From Cytophagales bacterium (GTDB taxonomy: Bacteria > Bacteroidota > Bacteroidia > Cytophagales > Cyclobacteriaceae): 64,000 nt of DNA. A program made the translations under genes and the position numbers. The stretch covers positions 53,119 through 117,118 of the forward strand of contig JADBYK010000028.1 in NCBI GenBank assembly GCA_020403045.1, in the 5' to 3' direction. Each line of letters opens with the position of its first letter. The first letter of the stretch is position 1. The notes beneath the pieces are model-generated. The model was not told the origin of the DNA. It saw only the letters and a program-made list of their open reading frames with translations, and ran no database searches. This document shows positions 33,160 to 41,579 of this stretch, one piece after another.

Positions 33160-34128
33160 TTACTTTGAGCGGGGCGTAAAATTGAAAAGCTTAGAGAGGG
33201 TAAGCGAAAAAAAGCTGTTTTCGGGCAGTGAATTGTCTTCACCCGGCAGCGCTACCGGCCAATTGTAGGTGTATGATGCTGTGAGCGACCAGTTCTTCTT
33301 TGTAACTCTCAAAGGCAAAGTAAGGGCGTAATTCATTAAGCCAAATTCATCTTTGTCGATTTGTTGAAATTGCGGAAGTCGTTTTGAAAGACGGACAGAT
33401 GGCTGTTGACCCAGCTGAATAGTGGTGATAGTAGCGCTGCCAAATAGTATCTGGTAAGCAGGAGTAAAGGAAATTCTATCCAGTCCAAGAAAATTGTATT
33501 TCCGTAAGCTAAGAACAATACCGGGGGTCAACCGATGAGCAGTTTGCCGTCCAAAATAAAGCGAATAGTCCAGTCGCAGAGTTACCGGTTTAAAGTCGAT
33601 AAAGTTGGACAACCCCACCATATTTGTGAGGGGATTTTCAACATTGATATCGGTATTGTTGTAGATCAAACGATCATAAGATGCCAAAAATGAATAGTGC
33701 TTTGATATCATTTTTAGGTAGCCGAGGGATGCAATCGTCAGGTAGAGGTTAGGATTATACTCTTGGCTCCAATAAGAACTCAAGTCGAGGAAAAGTCCGG
33801 TTTTATGGTAATACGATAGTCCTGCCGTGGCTCCATACTGGTTAATGCCAATTGTTCTTCCGGCCGATATAATGTTACTGTTAAACCCGGTTCGTACGAC
33901 CAGTGAAGAGCCAATTTCACTTTGCCTTTTCAGAAGGCTGTCAATCATGGTAAATATGGAAAGGGAATCTGCATAACTAAAAATGGAGTCGAGTTGGCTG
34001 AGCGAAAGGGAGTCTGTTACGGTCGCGGTACGACTGACCAATGTATCTTGCTCTTGCCCGTTGGCGTAAAAAGCAAAAGTCATCCAAAAGAAATGGATGA
34101 CTAAAATGCGCTTTATTTTCCGACTCAT
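33160..34128 (-). CDS. Predicted outer-membrane beta-barrel protein
   Basis: The 322-aa protein has a signal peptide (KRILVIHFFWMTFAFYANG) and a linker of Ser/Asp-rich sequence (SLSQLDSIFSYADSL), followed by repeated amphipathic strands (GATAGLSYYHKTGLFLDLSS, NWSLTASYTYNW) to FSLTLSKLF. Its ATG overlaps the upstream stop by one base. It is last in a four-gene ECF sigma operon, so it may be the envelope component or a target of that stress circuit. Confidence 0.7.
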   Translation of the reverse strand: MSRKIKRILVIHFFWMTFAFYANGQEQDTLVSRTATVTDSLSLSQLDSIFSYADSLSIFTMIDSLLKRQSEIGSSLVVRTGFNSNIISAGRTIGINQYGATAGLSYYHKTGLFLDLSSYWSQEYNPNLYLTIASLGYLKMISKHYSFLASYDRLIYNNTDINVENPLTNMVGLSNFIDFKPVTLRLDYSLYFGRQTAHRLTPGIVLSLRKYNFLGLDRISFTPAYQILFGSATITTIQLGQQPSVRLSKRLPQFQQIDKDEFGLMNYALTLPLRVTKKNWSLTASYTYNWPVALPGEDNSLPENSFFSLTLSKLFNFTPRSK

Positions 34129-34646
34129 TAATTGTTCTTTTCTCGAGCCCGTTGCTCGAGCCTATTGCGAATAGTTTCGCGGTTTTCACGTTTCATTTCC
34201 CTCAGGTCTTCGCGATCGTGTAAACGCTGTAGCAGCATTCTTCTAAACTCTTCTTCTGCCTTTGGCAGTGTAAGCAATTGCTGGGCTGAAATCACTTTTA
34301 ATAAGCGTTCTGAGTAATTTTTTTCTAAATCTAAATTCTGTTGCTTTAATATCATACCTAGCTTGAGTAACTCCTGGTCGCGATCAGGCTTTGGCTTGGT
34401 AACATCTTGTGTTCTTTCTGCGTCTCGGTATTGTTTTCTTAGCGCCATGCGTTGTTCAGTAAACTCGCGATAGACAGGCCAGAATTTTTCTGCTTGGGCA
34501 GGCGTCAATTTCAATTTTTCAGAAATCAATGCGATGCGAGCAGCATTTATTTTCTCCAAATTTTTTGGATCTTGCTTATCAGGCTCTTGCCCGGTTGCGG
34601 AAAAACTTCCGATAAGTAACAGTGTATATAAAAGTATGTTTTTCAT
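34128..34646 (-). CDS. Spy/CpxP-like (LTxxQ) periplasmic protein
   Basis: A 172-aa periplasmic helical protein with a signal peptide (MKNILLYTLLLIGSFSATG). It has the two LTxxQ-type motifs expected of the family: KLTPAQAEKFWPVY near residue 45, and VISAQQLLTLPKAE near 115. The end is strongly charged (Arg/Glu). In proteobacteria Spy and CpxP are envelope chaperones that control stress signalling. Between an anti-sigma gene and a barrel gene, a related sensing role is likely. Confidence 0.8.
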   Translation of the reverse strand: MKNILLYTLLLIGSFSATGQEPDKQDPKNLEKINAARIALISEKLKLTPAQAEKFWPVYREFTEQRMALRKQYRDAERTQDVTKPKPDRDQELLKLGMILKQQNLDLEKNYSERLLKVISAQQLLTLPKAEEEFRRMLLQRLHDREDLREMKRENRETIRNRLEQRAREKNN

Positions 34647-34656
34647 ATCGATCTCG

Positions 34657-35070
34657 TTAAAAATTCAAATCATATTGTTGTGCTAATTCATCTAATTCAT
34701 AGGTGGTTAATTCTTCAGGTTGTTGATACAACGAATTGATAGCTGCGCTCGTAAAATTACCGTTTTCAATTATTTCCTCGGTTGAAATTTCGTCAGCTTC
34801 TAAGTAAGCCAAAAGTTGCTCGGTAGGTACGGTGTCTAAGTTTGCTAGAGCGTCTTTTGTATTCGGCAAGTAAACCCACACAATCACCGAAATAACCCCA
34901 ACCAATATAACCGGTAGAGCAAATTTTAAAGCCAAATTGAATTCGGGTATCCAAGAACTCTTACTTTCAGGTGTTTGAATCCTTGCCTGAATGCGCATCG
35001 GTAAATCTTCAAAGTAGCCATCAGGCACGGTGAAAATTTGCTTTTTTGGAATCTCATCTAGGCGTTTCAT
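34657..35070 (-). CDS. Probable anti-sigma factor (membrane protein)
   Basis: About 137 aa from the start at 35070. The N-terminus MKRLDEIPKKQIFTVPDGYF is typical of small Cytophagales membrane proteins that follow ECF sigma genes. One membrane segment (FALPVILVGVISVIVWVYL) separates it from an acidic tail with repeated Glu-rich helices. The supplied start at 35130 overlaps the sigma stop (ATGA) but adds an unlikely 20-residue basic leader; both starts are possible. The role is inferred from position. Confidence 0.65.
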   Translation of the reverse strand: MKRLDEIPKKQIFTVPDGYFEDLPMRIQARIQTPESKSSWIPEFNLALKFALPVILVGVISVIVWVYLPNTKDALANLDTVPTEQLLAYLEADEISTEEIIENGNFTSAAINSLYQQPEELTTYELDELAQQYDLNF

Positions 35071-35126
35071 GTTTCTTAAATTACTCGATTCTATTACTAA
35101 GATTACGTTTCTGTTACGAAGTTTAA

Positions 35127-35663
35127 TCATTGATCTAAAAAATCCTCAATTTTCTTTACCGCATGGTGGAAACTTGCTTTCAGGGCCCCGACACTTGTTT
35201 TAGTAATCTCTGAAATGGTCTCGTAGGGGAGGTCATCAAAATACTTCATGTTGAACACAAGTCGCTGTTTATCAGGTAGTTTTATAATAGCTTTTTGTAA
35301 GATTTTCTGGATTTCATCTCCGTCTAAGTTTATCGAAGAATCAATTTTTGCTGATAGCTGATGCCCTACGTCTTCAATCGGTAAAAAGAACCTTTTCTTC
35401 TTTTTGTTGAGATGGCTCAAGCATTCATTGGTCGCGATCCGGTAGATCCAGGTAAAAAGCTGAGAATCCTCACGGAATCCATCAATGTATTTATGGACTT
35501 TGATAAAGACCTCTTGAGTCAAGTCATCAGCATCATCATGGTCAATGACCATTTTACGTACATGCCAATATACGCGTTGCTGGTACTGACGAACCAGTAA
35601 ATTGAAACCGTGGTTGCGCGAGTCCGGATTTCGGATTTTTTGTAAGAGTTCCTGATCTTCCAA
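35127..35663 (-). CDS. ECF-type RNA polymerase sigma factor
   Basis: The 178-aa sigma factor has region 2 at about 20-95 (DDADDLTQEVFIKVHKYIDGF, and WIYRIATNECLSHL for -10 recognition) and region 4 at about 120-175 (LPYETISEITKTSVGALKASF). It leads a tight operon: anti-sigma, Spy-like and barrel genes follow with overlaps or 10-nt gaps. The set is likely an envelope-stress circuit, analogous to RpoE with its regulators. Confidence 0.92.
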   Translation of the reverse strand: MEDQELLQKIRNPDSRNHGFNLLVRQYQQRVYWHVRKMVIDHDDADDLTQEVFIKVHKYIDGFREDSQLFTWIYRIATNECLSHLNKKKKRFFLPIEDVGHQLSAKIDSSINLDGDEIQKILQKAIIKLPDKQRLVFNMKYFDDLPYETISEITKTSVGALKASFHHAVKKIEDFLDQ

Positions 35664-35777
35664 TGGCCTGTTTTCTTTGGAATTTGAAAGTTAGACAAAT
35701 AAAGAGATAGATAGTTTAATCAATCTTACAGATCAATTACCAAAACTCTGTTTTAAGTATGCATGATGCATAAATTG

Positions 35778-35785
35778 TATATTTG
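35778..35785 (+). promoter_or_regulatory. -7 promoter box for the 35799 lipoprotein gene
   Basis: TATATTTG lies 13 nt before the ATG at 35799. A canonical -33 TTG is not evident. Confidence 0.5.
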
Positions 35786-35798
35786 ATATCAAATTCGA

Positions 35799-36575
35799 AT
35801 GACCAGGGTTCTGTTACTACTGTTTGCTTGTGCAGCGACTATTTTGTCTTGTGGGCCCGATCTCAATCCTCAGAAGTATGTGATCAAGAGTATCTTATCA
35901 AGTTCTTACGAAGAGTATTCTTTTCAATATAAAGTCGGGCGATTGCAGCGCATGATTGGTACGGATTCGATTTCATTAGAGTATGCATATTACAATGACT
36001 CAACTTCGATAAAACAATTCAACAAGTCGGGAAAATTAATACAACGTTTTCAACTCGTTTTTTCAGGGGGTAAACTAACTAAATACAAGATAAGGTGGCA
36101 ATTTGGTCAGTTATGGTATAGGGACTCCCTTACTTTTGGTTACAGTGGAAGCAACCTAACGCAGATAAACTACAAATCAAGTCAATTTCAAGCGACCACA
36201 TTGAACGGCAACTTGACAACCATAAAAAGGGGAACTGGAGTGTTGAGTAATTCCTATACAAACGAGTATGACGGAATCCCAAACCCATTTGCAGGATTTT
36301 TTTGGCTCGATCAGTTTTTAATTCCAAGTGGTTTCACCACGACATTTCAGCCACTTTCTGTTGCGCGCTATTTCTCAAAAAACAATGTCACGTCTTCAAC
36401 AAGTGTTGTTTTAGGGTCGACTCAAATAAATCGCTTTTCGTATATCTATCTGCATGGCATTTTGCCAAAAGCAATCAACTACGAGCTAGAAACCAACAAA
36501 ACAAAGGTTAGTGATTTAGTCTTAGTTTTCGACATTCAATATACACCAAAAGAAGCTACCGGAAGCGCACCATAG
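35799..36575 (+). CDS. Lipoprotein of unknown function
   Basis: The 258-aa protein has a lipoprotein signal peptide with lipobox ATILSC (Cys near residue 18). The body consists of repeated YD-like beta hairpins (FQYKVGRLQRMIG, LVFSGGKLTKYKI, LTFGYSGSNLTQINYK), a pattern common in Bacteroidota surface lipoproteins of the DUF4595/YD-like type. It is convergent with the aminotransferase gene (1 nt between stops). Function unknown. Confidence 0.7.
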   Translation: MTRVLLLLFACAATILSCGPDLNPQKYVIKSILSSSYEEYSFQYKVGRLQRMIGTDSISLEYAYYNDSTSIKQFNKSGKLIQRFQLVFSGGKLTKYKIRWQFGQLWYRDSLTFGYSGSNLTQINYKSSQFQATTLNGNLTTIKRGTGVLSNSYTNEYDGIPNPFAGFFWLDQFLIPSGFTTTFQPLSVARYFSKNNVTSSTSVVLGSTQINRFSYIYLHGILPKAINYELETNKTKVSDLVLVFDIQYTPKEATGSAP

Positions 36576-36576
36576 T

Positions 36577-37650
36577 TTACCCTAGTTTCTCGATCAGGTC
36601 AACCATCCGTTCATACTGTTCTTTGGAGTGTGCCGGGAAATTGGCGAAACGCAATTGTGATTTCTTTTTCTCTCCGTAGCCTTCTCCCGGGTTAAAGCCG
36701 TGCTCAGATAAATAGTTACTGATTCGAACTGAATGTTCACCGCAATCAGCCACTATCACTGTTTTAGACTGCGCTGACTCATCTTTCACAAAAGCAGACA
36801 TCAATGGATGAGCCTTTAGTGCTTGGTACAAGATGGCTGCTTTGTAATCTGTCTCCTGACGAATCTTTTTGATGCCAATTCGAAGGAAATCCTCCACTAC
36901 ACAACTCAGCAAGTAGATGCCGAGCACGTTTGGTGTTTCGCTGGTTTGGTTCTTTAGCGCATTCAGAAGTAGGGTAGGGAGATTGTGGTATGACCCAATG
37001 GAAATGCCTCTTGCCAATAGTGATTCTGCCTTTTCGATGCATCTAGAATTGACAGCCCACACGCCAAGTCCTGCTGGCATGCCGAACCCTTTTTGCACGG
37101 AGAAGAAAAAAGAATCTATTTGAGAATAATCTAAAGCCGCGTAAGGCATAGAGGAGACTGCGTCAACAACAATTAGTGACTCGCTGTTTTTTTCTCGTAC
37201 CTGCCGGATGAATTCATTGGTCACTGACACCCCGGTGCTTGTTTCATTTTGAGTAATCGCAATTAGTTCGGTGCCATAGTCGGAAATTGAGTGTGATGAA
37301 AAATTCTCACCCAGTGGCGCTTCAACTTTTTGTGGTTGCTTTCCCAATTGCTTAGCGATATCAAAATAGCGATTGGAAAAAGCACCATTGACAAGGTGCG
37401 TGGAAGAACTCTCGACCAAGTTTTGTATTGATTTTTCCCAGACTTCAGTAGCTGAGCCAGTAAAAAAAATAAAGTAGTCTGTTGGAATACCCAACAATTC
37501 TTTCAGGCCTTCGGTTGCTTTCTGAAAATAAGATTCAAATGTTTTGCTACGGTGAGAAATAGAGGTAATTCCTTCCTTGAAGGCATGACGTGCATGATCG
37601 GGAATAGTATAAAAAAGCTGTGAGGGCCCCGGAGTGAGATTAATGTTCAT
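36577..37650 (-). CDS. Class V aminotransferase (phosphoserine aminotransferase-like)
   Basis: A PLP enzyme of 357 aa. It starts INLTPGPSQLFYTIPDHA, a signature of phosphoserine and alanine-glyoxylate aminotransferases. The cofactor lysine lies in FFFSVQKGFGMPAG, with the PLP-contacting Asp in LIVVDAVSSMPYAAL. The supplied start (37683, TTG) precedes the -7 box; the ATG at 37650 is chosen. SerC-like function in serine synthesis is plausible but alanine-glyoxylate transfer cannot be excluded. No other ser genes are adjacent. Confidence 0.82.
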   Translation of the reverse strand: MNINLTPGPSQLFYTIPDHARHAFKEGITSISHRSKTFESYFQKATEGLKELLGIPTDYFIFFTGSATEVWEKSIQNLVESSSTHLVNGAFSNRYFDIAKQLGKQPQKVEAPLGENFSSHSISDYGTELIAITQNETSTGVSVTNEFIRQVREKNSESLIVVDAVSSMPYAALDYSQIDSFFFSVQKGFGMPAGLGVWAVNSRCIEKAESLLARGISIGSYHNLPTLLLNALKNQTSETPNVLGIYLLSCVVEDFLRIGIKKIRQETDYKAAILYQALKAHPLMSAFVKDESAQSKTVIVADCGEHSVRISNYLSEHGFNPGEGYGEKKKSQLRFANFPAHSKEQYERMVDLIEKLG

Positions 37651-37668
37651 GTTCACGAAATTAAGCTT

Positions 37669-37676
37669 CAAAGTTA
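37669..37676 (-). promoter_or_regulatory. Candidate -7 box for the class V aminotransferase
   Basis: TAACTTTG on the minus strand lies 18 nt before the ATG at 37650, within the supplied longer ORF, which supports the shorter protein. Confidence 0.5.
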
Positions 37677-37798
37677 AAATCAAACTCGCTCACTATCACC
37701 ATTTATTTTCTTAATTCGAGTCATGCAGCGAACCGGAGCCGACACCAAGCTGTCTCAGCCGATCTCAGTTGATGAAACAAATAGAATCGCATTATATA

Positions 37799-37829
37799 TT
37801 GAGAAACGGAGAACATTTATGTAATTTTG
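37799..37829 (+). promoter_or_regulatory. Promoter of the structured RNA gene
   Basis: TTG at 37799-37801, a 20-nt spacer and TAATTTTG at 37822-37829 match the Bacteroidota promoter consensus on the plus strand. Transcription would begin near 37835, a few bases before the closing helix of the RNA. Confidence 0.7.
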
Positions 37830-37834
37830 ATTGA

Positions 37835-38048
37835 TAATTCCCACTTGGATTTGGGACACGTTTGCTGAACCTAACAATTATACAATACCGGGTGAAGCTT
37901 TCGGACAAAATCAGGCCTCAGTCCGCCCAGGCGGATCCTCGCCCAAAAAGCAGGTTAACAGTGGAAGATCGCGACCAGAGAGCAGCCCAAAACTTGTCTT
38001 TTATGGGGTTCAGAAACCTCCACCAAATCCAGTGGGTTTTATTTTTTT
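37835..38048 (+). ncRNA. Structured small RNA, candidate 6S-type RNA
   Basis: This gap of more than 400 nt has no credible ORF but looks like a complete RNA gene of about 210 nt. The ends pair: CCCACTTGGATTTGG (37840-37854) with CCAAATCCAGTGGG (38023-38036), 14 bp with one bulge. Inside it, after a symmetric 5x5 internal loop, GTTTGCTGAACC (37860-37871) pairs with GGTTCAGAAAC (38007-38017), 11 bp with one bulge. An A/T-rich open region follows (about 37872-37887 and 37986-38006), then a distal part with the hairpin TCCGCCCAGGCGGA (37922-37935). A T-run (38037-38048) ends it. A rod with a central bubble is the shape of 6S RNA, the RNA polymerase regulator; Bacteroidota have a 6S-Flavo class. 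The RNA call is well supported; the 6S identity is inference. Confidence 0.7.
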
Positions 38049-38122
38049 GAAAGAAAGGATCACAAATATTTTCATTCGCCCTTCCATTAGTTTTGTAGAA
38101 AGGTGTTGCTGCCAGACTCAGA

Positions 38123-38701
38123 CTACCTTTGCTTTTCAGTTAGAGGCTTATTCTTCAACATCCATAAACTAGATTTTGCAGACAGCCAACCGCATAATAA
38201 TCCAATAATAGCACCAACTAAAATGTCGGTGGGATAGTGAACGCCCAGGTAAATTCGGGTGTAGGTCATGACGATAGCCCAAATAAAAATAAGACCTACC
38301 CATTTATAGTGCTTTTTCAAGGACAGCCAAATAAAAATAGCCACACCAAAGGTATTGGCAGCATGGCTCGAAGCAAAACCGTATAACCCGCCACGATACC
38401 CATCGACCAAATGAAGCAGGCCTTCAAGTTCTGGTTCATGAGATGGACGTAGCCGCCCAAAGAACGGCTTCATAAAACCAGTGGTGATCCGATCGCAAAG
38501 CAAAATGGTTATGGCTACACCCAGAAGAATCCAGATGCTTGATTTTCCGTAGGTCTTGATCACAAAAAAAATAAGTATTGCATAAAGCGGTGTCCAAAAA
38601 AATGTTTCGGTTGATAAAATCATGACTGTATCTAGAAATGGATTATTCCATCCATTGAGCAACAGAAGCAGCCTTTTATCTAGTTCCAGTAATTCTTCCA
38701 C
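38123..38701 (-). CDS. PAP2-family phosphatase
   Basis: An integral membrane phosphatase of 192 aa with about six hydrophobic segments. The three PAP2 motifs are present: KPFFGRLRPSHEP, the second motif as FASSHAANTFG (in place of PSGH), and TRIYLGVHYPTDILVG. Such proteins dephosphorylate undecaprenyl pyrophosphate or other lipid phosphates on the outer face of the membrane. The start is GTG at 38701 and no ATG is nearby. Confidence 0.87.
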   Translation of the reverse strand: MEELLELDKRLLLLLNGWNNPFLDTVMILSTETFFWTPLYAILIFFVIKTYGKSSIWILLGVAITILLCDRITTGFMKPFFGRLRPSHEPELEGLLHLVDGYRGGLYGFASSHAANTFGVAIFIWLSLKKHYKWVGLIFIWAIVMTYTRIYLGVHYPTDILVGAIIGLLCGWLSAKSSLWMLKNKPLTEKQR

Positions 38702-38772
38702 AGACTTAATTCAATAACCAGTTTTTAATGTCAACCAAATATCTTACTTTTTCCCGGTTTTAATCTACACCC

Positions 38773-40254
38773 ATGGAACGTTTTGACCTAATCATTATTG
38801 GTGCTGGCCCTTCGGGCTATGCTGCAGCCATGCGCGCGCTCGACTTTAAAAAGAAAATTTTGATGGTCGAAAAAAACAAAGTCGGTGGCGCAGGGATAAC
38901 CAATGGGGCACTGTCTTCAAAAACATGGTGGGAGTTGTCACGCGAGGCCTCTGCCTTTCGAAAAAATCTAAAGAGATACAATATCAAGGCGCCATCGATC
39001 AGCTACACGGAAATACAATCTGAGGTGCGAAAAGCAGTAGAGGAAAGGAAATCAATGTTGGAAGAACACATGGATCAACTGCGTCACTCGCCTTATGCGA
39101 ATTTGTTGGAATTCAAAATCGGAGATGCGCGGTTGCTTTCACAGCATGAAGTTGAAATTGCCGTTGGTGCGCGCAAGGAAGTAGTCTATGGTGACTATAT
39201 TATTCTAGCTACGGGTAGCAGACCCAGGTATTTGCCCGAACTGCCAATCGATGAAAAGCTGGTCATGACAAGCGAAGGCATTGAGAACATGGCGGATTTT
39301 CCGGAGAGTATGGTTATTGTCGGGGCCGGTGTTATTGGATGCGAATACGCAACTATTTTTAGTGGATTTGGCAAGACAAAAGTTAATCTTATTGATAAAG
39401 GAGATCGAATACTCCCGTTTGAGGACAAAGATGTAGTTGACATCATTGAGCGCAACATGGAAAATAATGGGGTACTCATCCACCGAAATTCCAAGCTGCT
39501 GAACATGCGAATTATCAACGGGCGAGTTGAATATGAACTGGAATACACAGATGGTAGCAAAGAGACATTTAATGTTGAAAAGGCACTTATTTCTGTTGGC
39601 CGTGTGGCAAACCTGGAAGATCTTTGGGATGATAAAGTTGGAATTGACATCACCAAGCGAGGCATACATAATGACGAGACACAAACCAACGTGTCCAATA
39701 TTTATGCAGTAGGAGATCTCACCGCTGATATCTCGTTAGTCAATGTAGGAGAGCTGGAGGGACGCTACGCAGTAGAACGAATTTTTGGGAAACCCGACCG
39801 TAAATTGGTCTATGAAAACATTAGCACCATCATGTTTTTGAGTCCGGAGGTAGCTGGAGTAGGGCATAACGAGACATATGCTAAGGAGAAAGGTATGAGC
39901 TACAAAGTAGTGACACTAGAATATAGCACGATACCACGTGCGATTGCCAAACGGAACACACAAGGCTTTATCAAATTATTAGTGACTGATGACGACCAGA
40001 TGAAGATTCTTGGGATGAAGGTAGTTGGTAATCATGCCAGCAGTGCCATCCAAGCCGTTGCCGTTTTGATTTCAATGGATAAGGGAATAGAAGAATTGGC
40101 AGAATGTGTGCATCCTCACCCAAGCATTACCGAGGGCATTCAAGAGTGCGTACGAATGCTAATGGGAAAATCAATGTTCAAGCCTTCCGCGTTGCGTGGT
40201 AGAATTTCTTGCAGAAGATATTCAAAGGGTGTTTACGAAGATATCGTTTTCTAA
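38773..40254 (+). CDS. FAD/NAD(P)-dependent oxidoreductase without redox-active cysteines
   Basis: The 493-aa protein has the full dihydrolipoamide dehydrogenase / glutathione reductase layout: FAD loop DLIIIGAGPSGYAAAM, NAD(P) loop MVIVGAGVIGCEYA, second FAD contact NIYAVGDLTAD and a C-terminal dimer domain with HPHPSITEGI. Where the family has CxxxxC, this protein reads GGAGITNGALSSKTW, with no cysteine. It therefore cannot be a dithiol enzyme such as Lpd; a soluble transhydrogenase-like or quinone/diaphorase activity is more likely. It is monocistronic and convergent with murA. Confidence 0.85.
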   Translation: MERFDLIIIGAGPSGYAAAMRALDFKKKILMVEKNKVGGAGITNGALSSKTWWELSREASAFRKNLKRYNIKAPSISYTEIQSEVRKAVEERKSMLEEHMDQLRHSPYANLLEFKIGDARLLSQHEVEIAVGARKEVVYGDYIILATGSRPRYLPELPIDEKLVMTSEGIENMADFPESMVIVGAGVIGCEYATIFSGFGKTKVNLIDKGDRILPFEDKDVVDIIERNMENNGVLIHRNSKLLNMRIINGRVEYELEYTDGSKETFNVEKALISVGRVANLEDLWDDKVGIDITKRGIHNDETQTNVSNIYAVGDLTADISLVNVGELEGRYAVERIFGKPDRKLVYENISTIMFLSPEVAGVGHNETYAKEKGMSYKVVTLEYSTIPRAIAKRNTQGFIKLLVTDDDQMKILGMKVVGNHASSAIQAVAVLISMDKGIEELAECVHPHPSITEGIQECVRMLMGKSMFKPSALRGRISCRRYSKGVYEDIVF

Positions 40255-40271
40255 TCCGCCTATTGAGAGGA

Positions 40272-41579
40272 TCAATTGACGCGCTCAATTTGCGCGCCTA
40301 GCTTCCTCAGTCTTCCTTCAATATTTTGATAGCCCCGATCGATCTGTTCAATATTTGAGATTTCACTTTCTCCTGAGGCAGATAGCGCAGCAATTAATAG
40401 CGCTACTCCTGCACGAATATCGGGTGATGACATCTTAATGCCGCGAAGCAGTTGTTTCCGATCAAGTCCCATAATACTTGCTCGGTGGGGATCACAAAGA
40501 ATAATTTGGGCTCCCATATCCATCAGCTTATCGACAAAGAACAAACGACTCTCAAACATTTTTTGGTGAATGAGGACGTTGCCTTTGGCTTGTGTAGCCA
40601 CCACCAACACAATACTTAACAAGTCAGGAGTAAATCCGGGCCAGGGAGAATCTGCTACCGTTAGGATAGAGCCATCAATAAAGGTTTCTATTTCGTAGCG
40701 CTCTTGCGAAGGGATGTAAATATCATCTCCACGAAATTCCATTTTGATCCCAAGTCGCCTGAATATTTCAGGAATGATGCCCAGCATATCGATGCGACAG
40801 TTCTTGATTGTCACTTCCGATTGAGTCATAGCCGCGAGCCCAATAAAACTCCCGATTTCAATCATATCGGGGAGAAGAGTATGCTCGGTTCCGTGTAATT
40901 TTTCCACACCCTCAATCGAAATCAGGTTGGAGCCAATTCCATTTATCTTAGCGCCCATGCGATTGAGCATATTGCAAAGCTGTTGAAGATAAGGTTCGCA
41001 AGCCGCGTTGTAAATGGTAGTCGTTCCTTTCGCCATTACGGCTGCCATGATGATATTCGCTGTTCCGGTAACAGATGCCTCATCCAGCAGCATGTAACAT
41101 CCTTTCAAGTGAGAGGCGTCAATATTGTAAAGATTCTCGTCTGCATTGAAGTTGAATTTTGCCCCTAAATTTTGAAACCCAATGAAGTGCGTATCCAATC
41201 TTCTACGTCCTATTTTATCACCACCGGGCTTTGGAATATTGGCCTCACCAAACCGTGCCAGGATTGGGCCAAGCAACATGACCGAGCCACGCAGTGCGGC
41301 TGCTTTCTTCCGGTAAATTTCCGTTTTTAAAAAATCAGTATTGATGTTCGCTGCTGTAAATCGAAATGAACCAGTGCCTAGCTTTTCAACTTTGCATCCT
41401 AAATCGCCAACCAGTTCTATTAATTTATTCACATCCAGAATATCGGGTACATTGTGAATAGTGACTGGCTCGCTTGTAAGAAGCGGCACGCAAATAACTT
41501 GTAGAGCTTCGTTTTTGGCGCCTTGAGGTATTATCTCTCCCTTTAATTTTTGTCCGCCTTTGATTTTAAATGAACTCAT
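40272..41579 (-). CDS. murA: UDP-N-acetylglucosamine 1-carboxyvinyltransferase (Asp-type)
   Basis: The enzyme transfers enolpyruvate from PEP to UDP-GlcNAc in the first committed step of peptidoglycan synthesis. The 435-aa protein has the conserved Lys22-Asn23 pair in PQGAKNEAL. The active-site loop reads IPKPGGDKIGRRRLDTHF, with Asp121 where most bacteria have Cys. MurA enzymes with Asp at this position (Mycobacterium, Chlamydia) are active and insensitive to fosfomycin. It overlaps the DUF4290 gene by 4 nt. Confidence 0.95.
   Translation of the reverse strand: MSSFKIKGGQKLKGEIIPQGAKNEALQVICVPLLTSEPVTIHNVPDILDVNKLIELVGDLGCKVEKLGTGSFRFTAANINTDFLKTEIYRKKAAALRGSVMLLGPILARFGEANIPKPGGDKIGRRRLDTHFIGFQNLGAKFNFNADENLYNIDASHLKGCYMLLDEASVTGTANIIMAAVMAKGTTTIYNAACEPYLQQLCNMLNRMGAKINGIGSNLISIEGVEKLHGTEHTLLPDMIEIGSFIGLAAMTQSEVTIKNCRIDMLGIIPEIFRRLGIKMEFRGDDIYIPSQERYEIETFIDGSILTVADSPWPGFTPDLLSIVLVVATQAKGNVLIHQKMFESRLFFVDKLMDMGAQIILCDPHRASIMGLDRKQLLRGIKMSSPDIRAGVALLIAALSASGESEISNIEQIDRGYQNIEGRLRKLGAQIERVN

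Noticed and set aside
37831-38172. 113-aa plus-strand ORF and the 37862-38050 ORF
   Set aside because: Both start at TTG, have odd composition and coincide with two long-range RNA helices. A structured RNA explains the region better.
38773-40254. Annotation as dihydrolipoyl dehydrogenase (lpdA)
   Set aside because: The CxxxxC disulfide needed for that reaction is absent.
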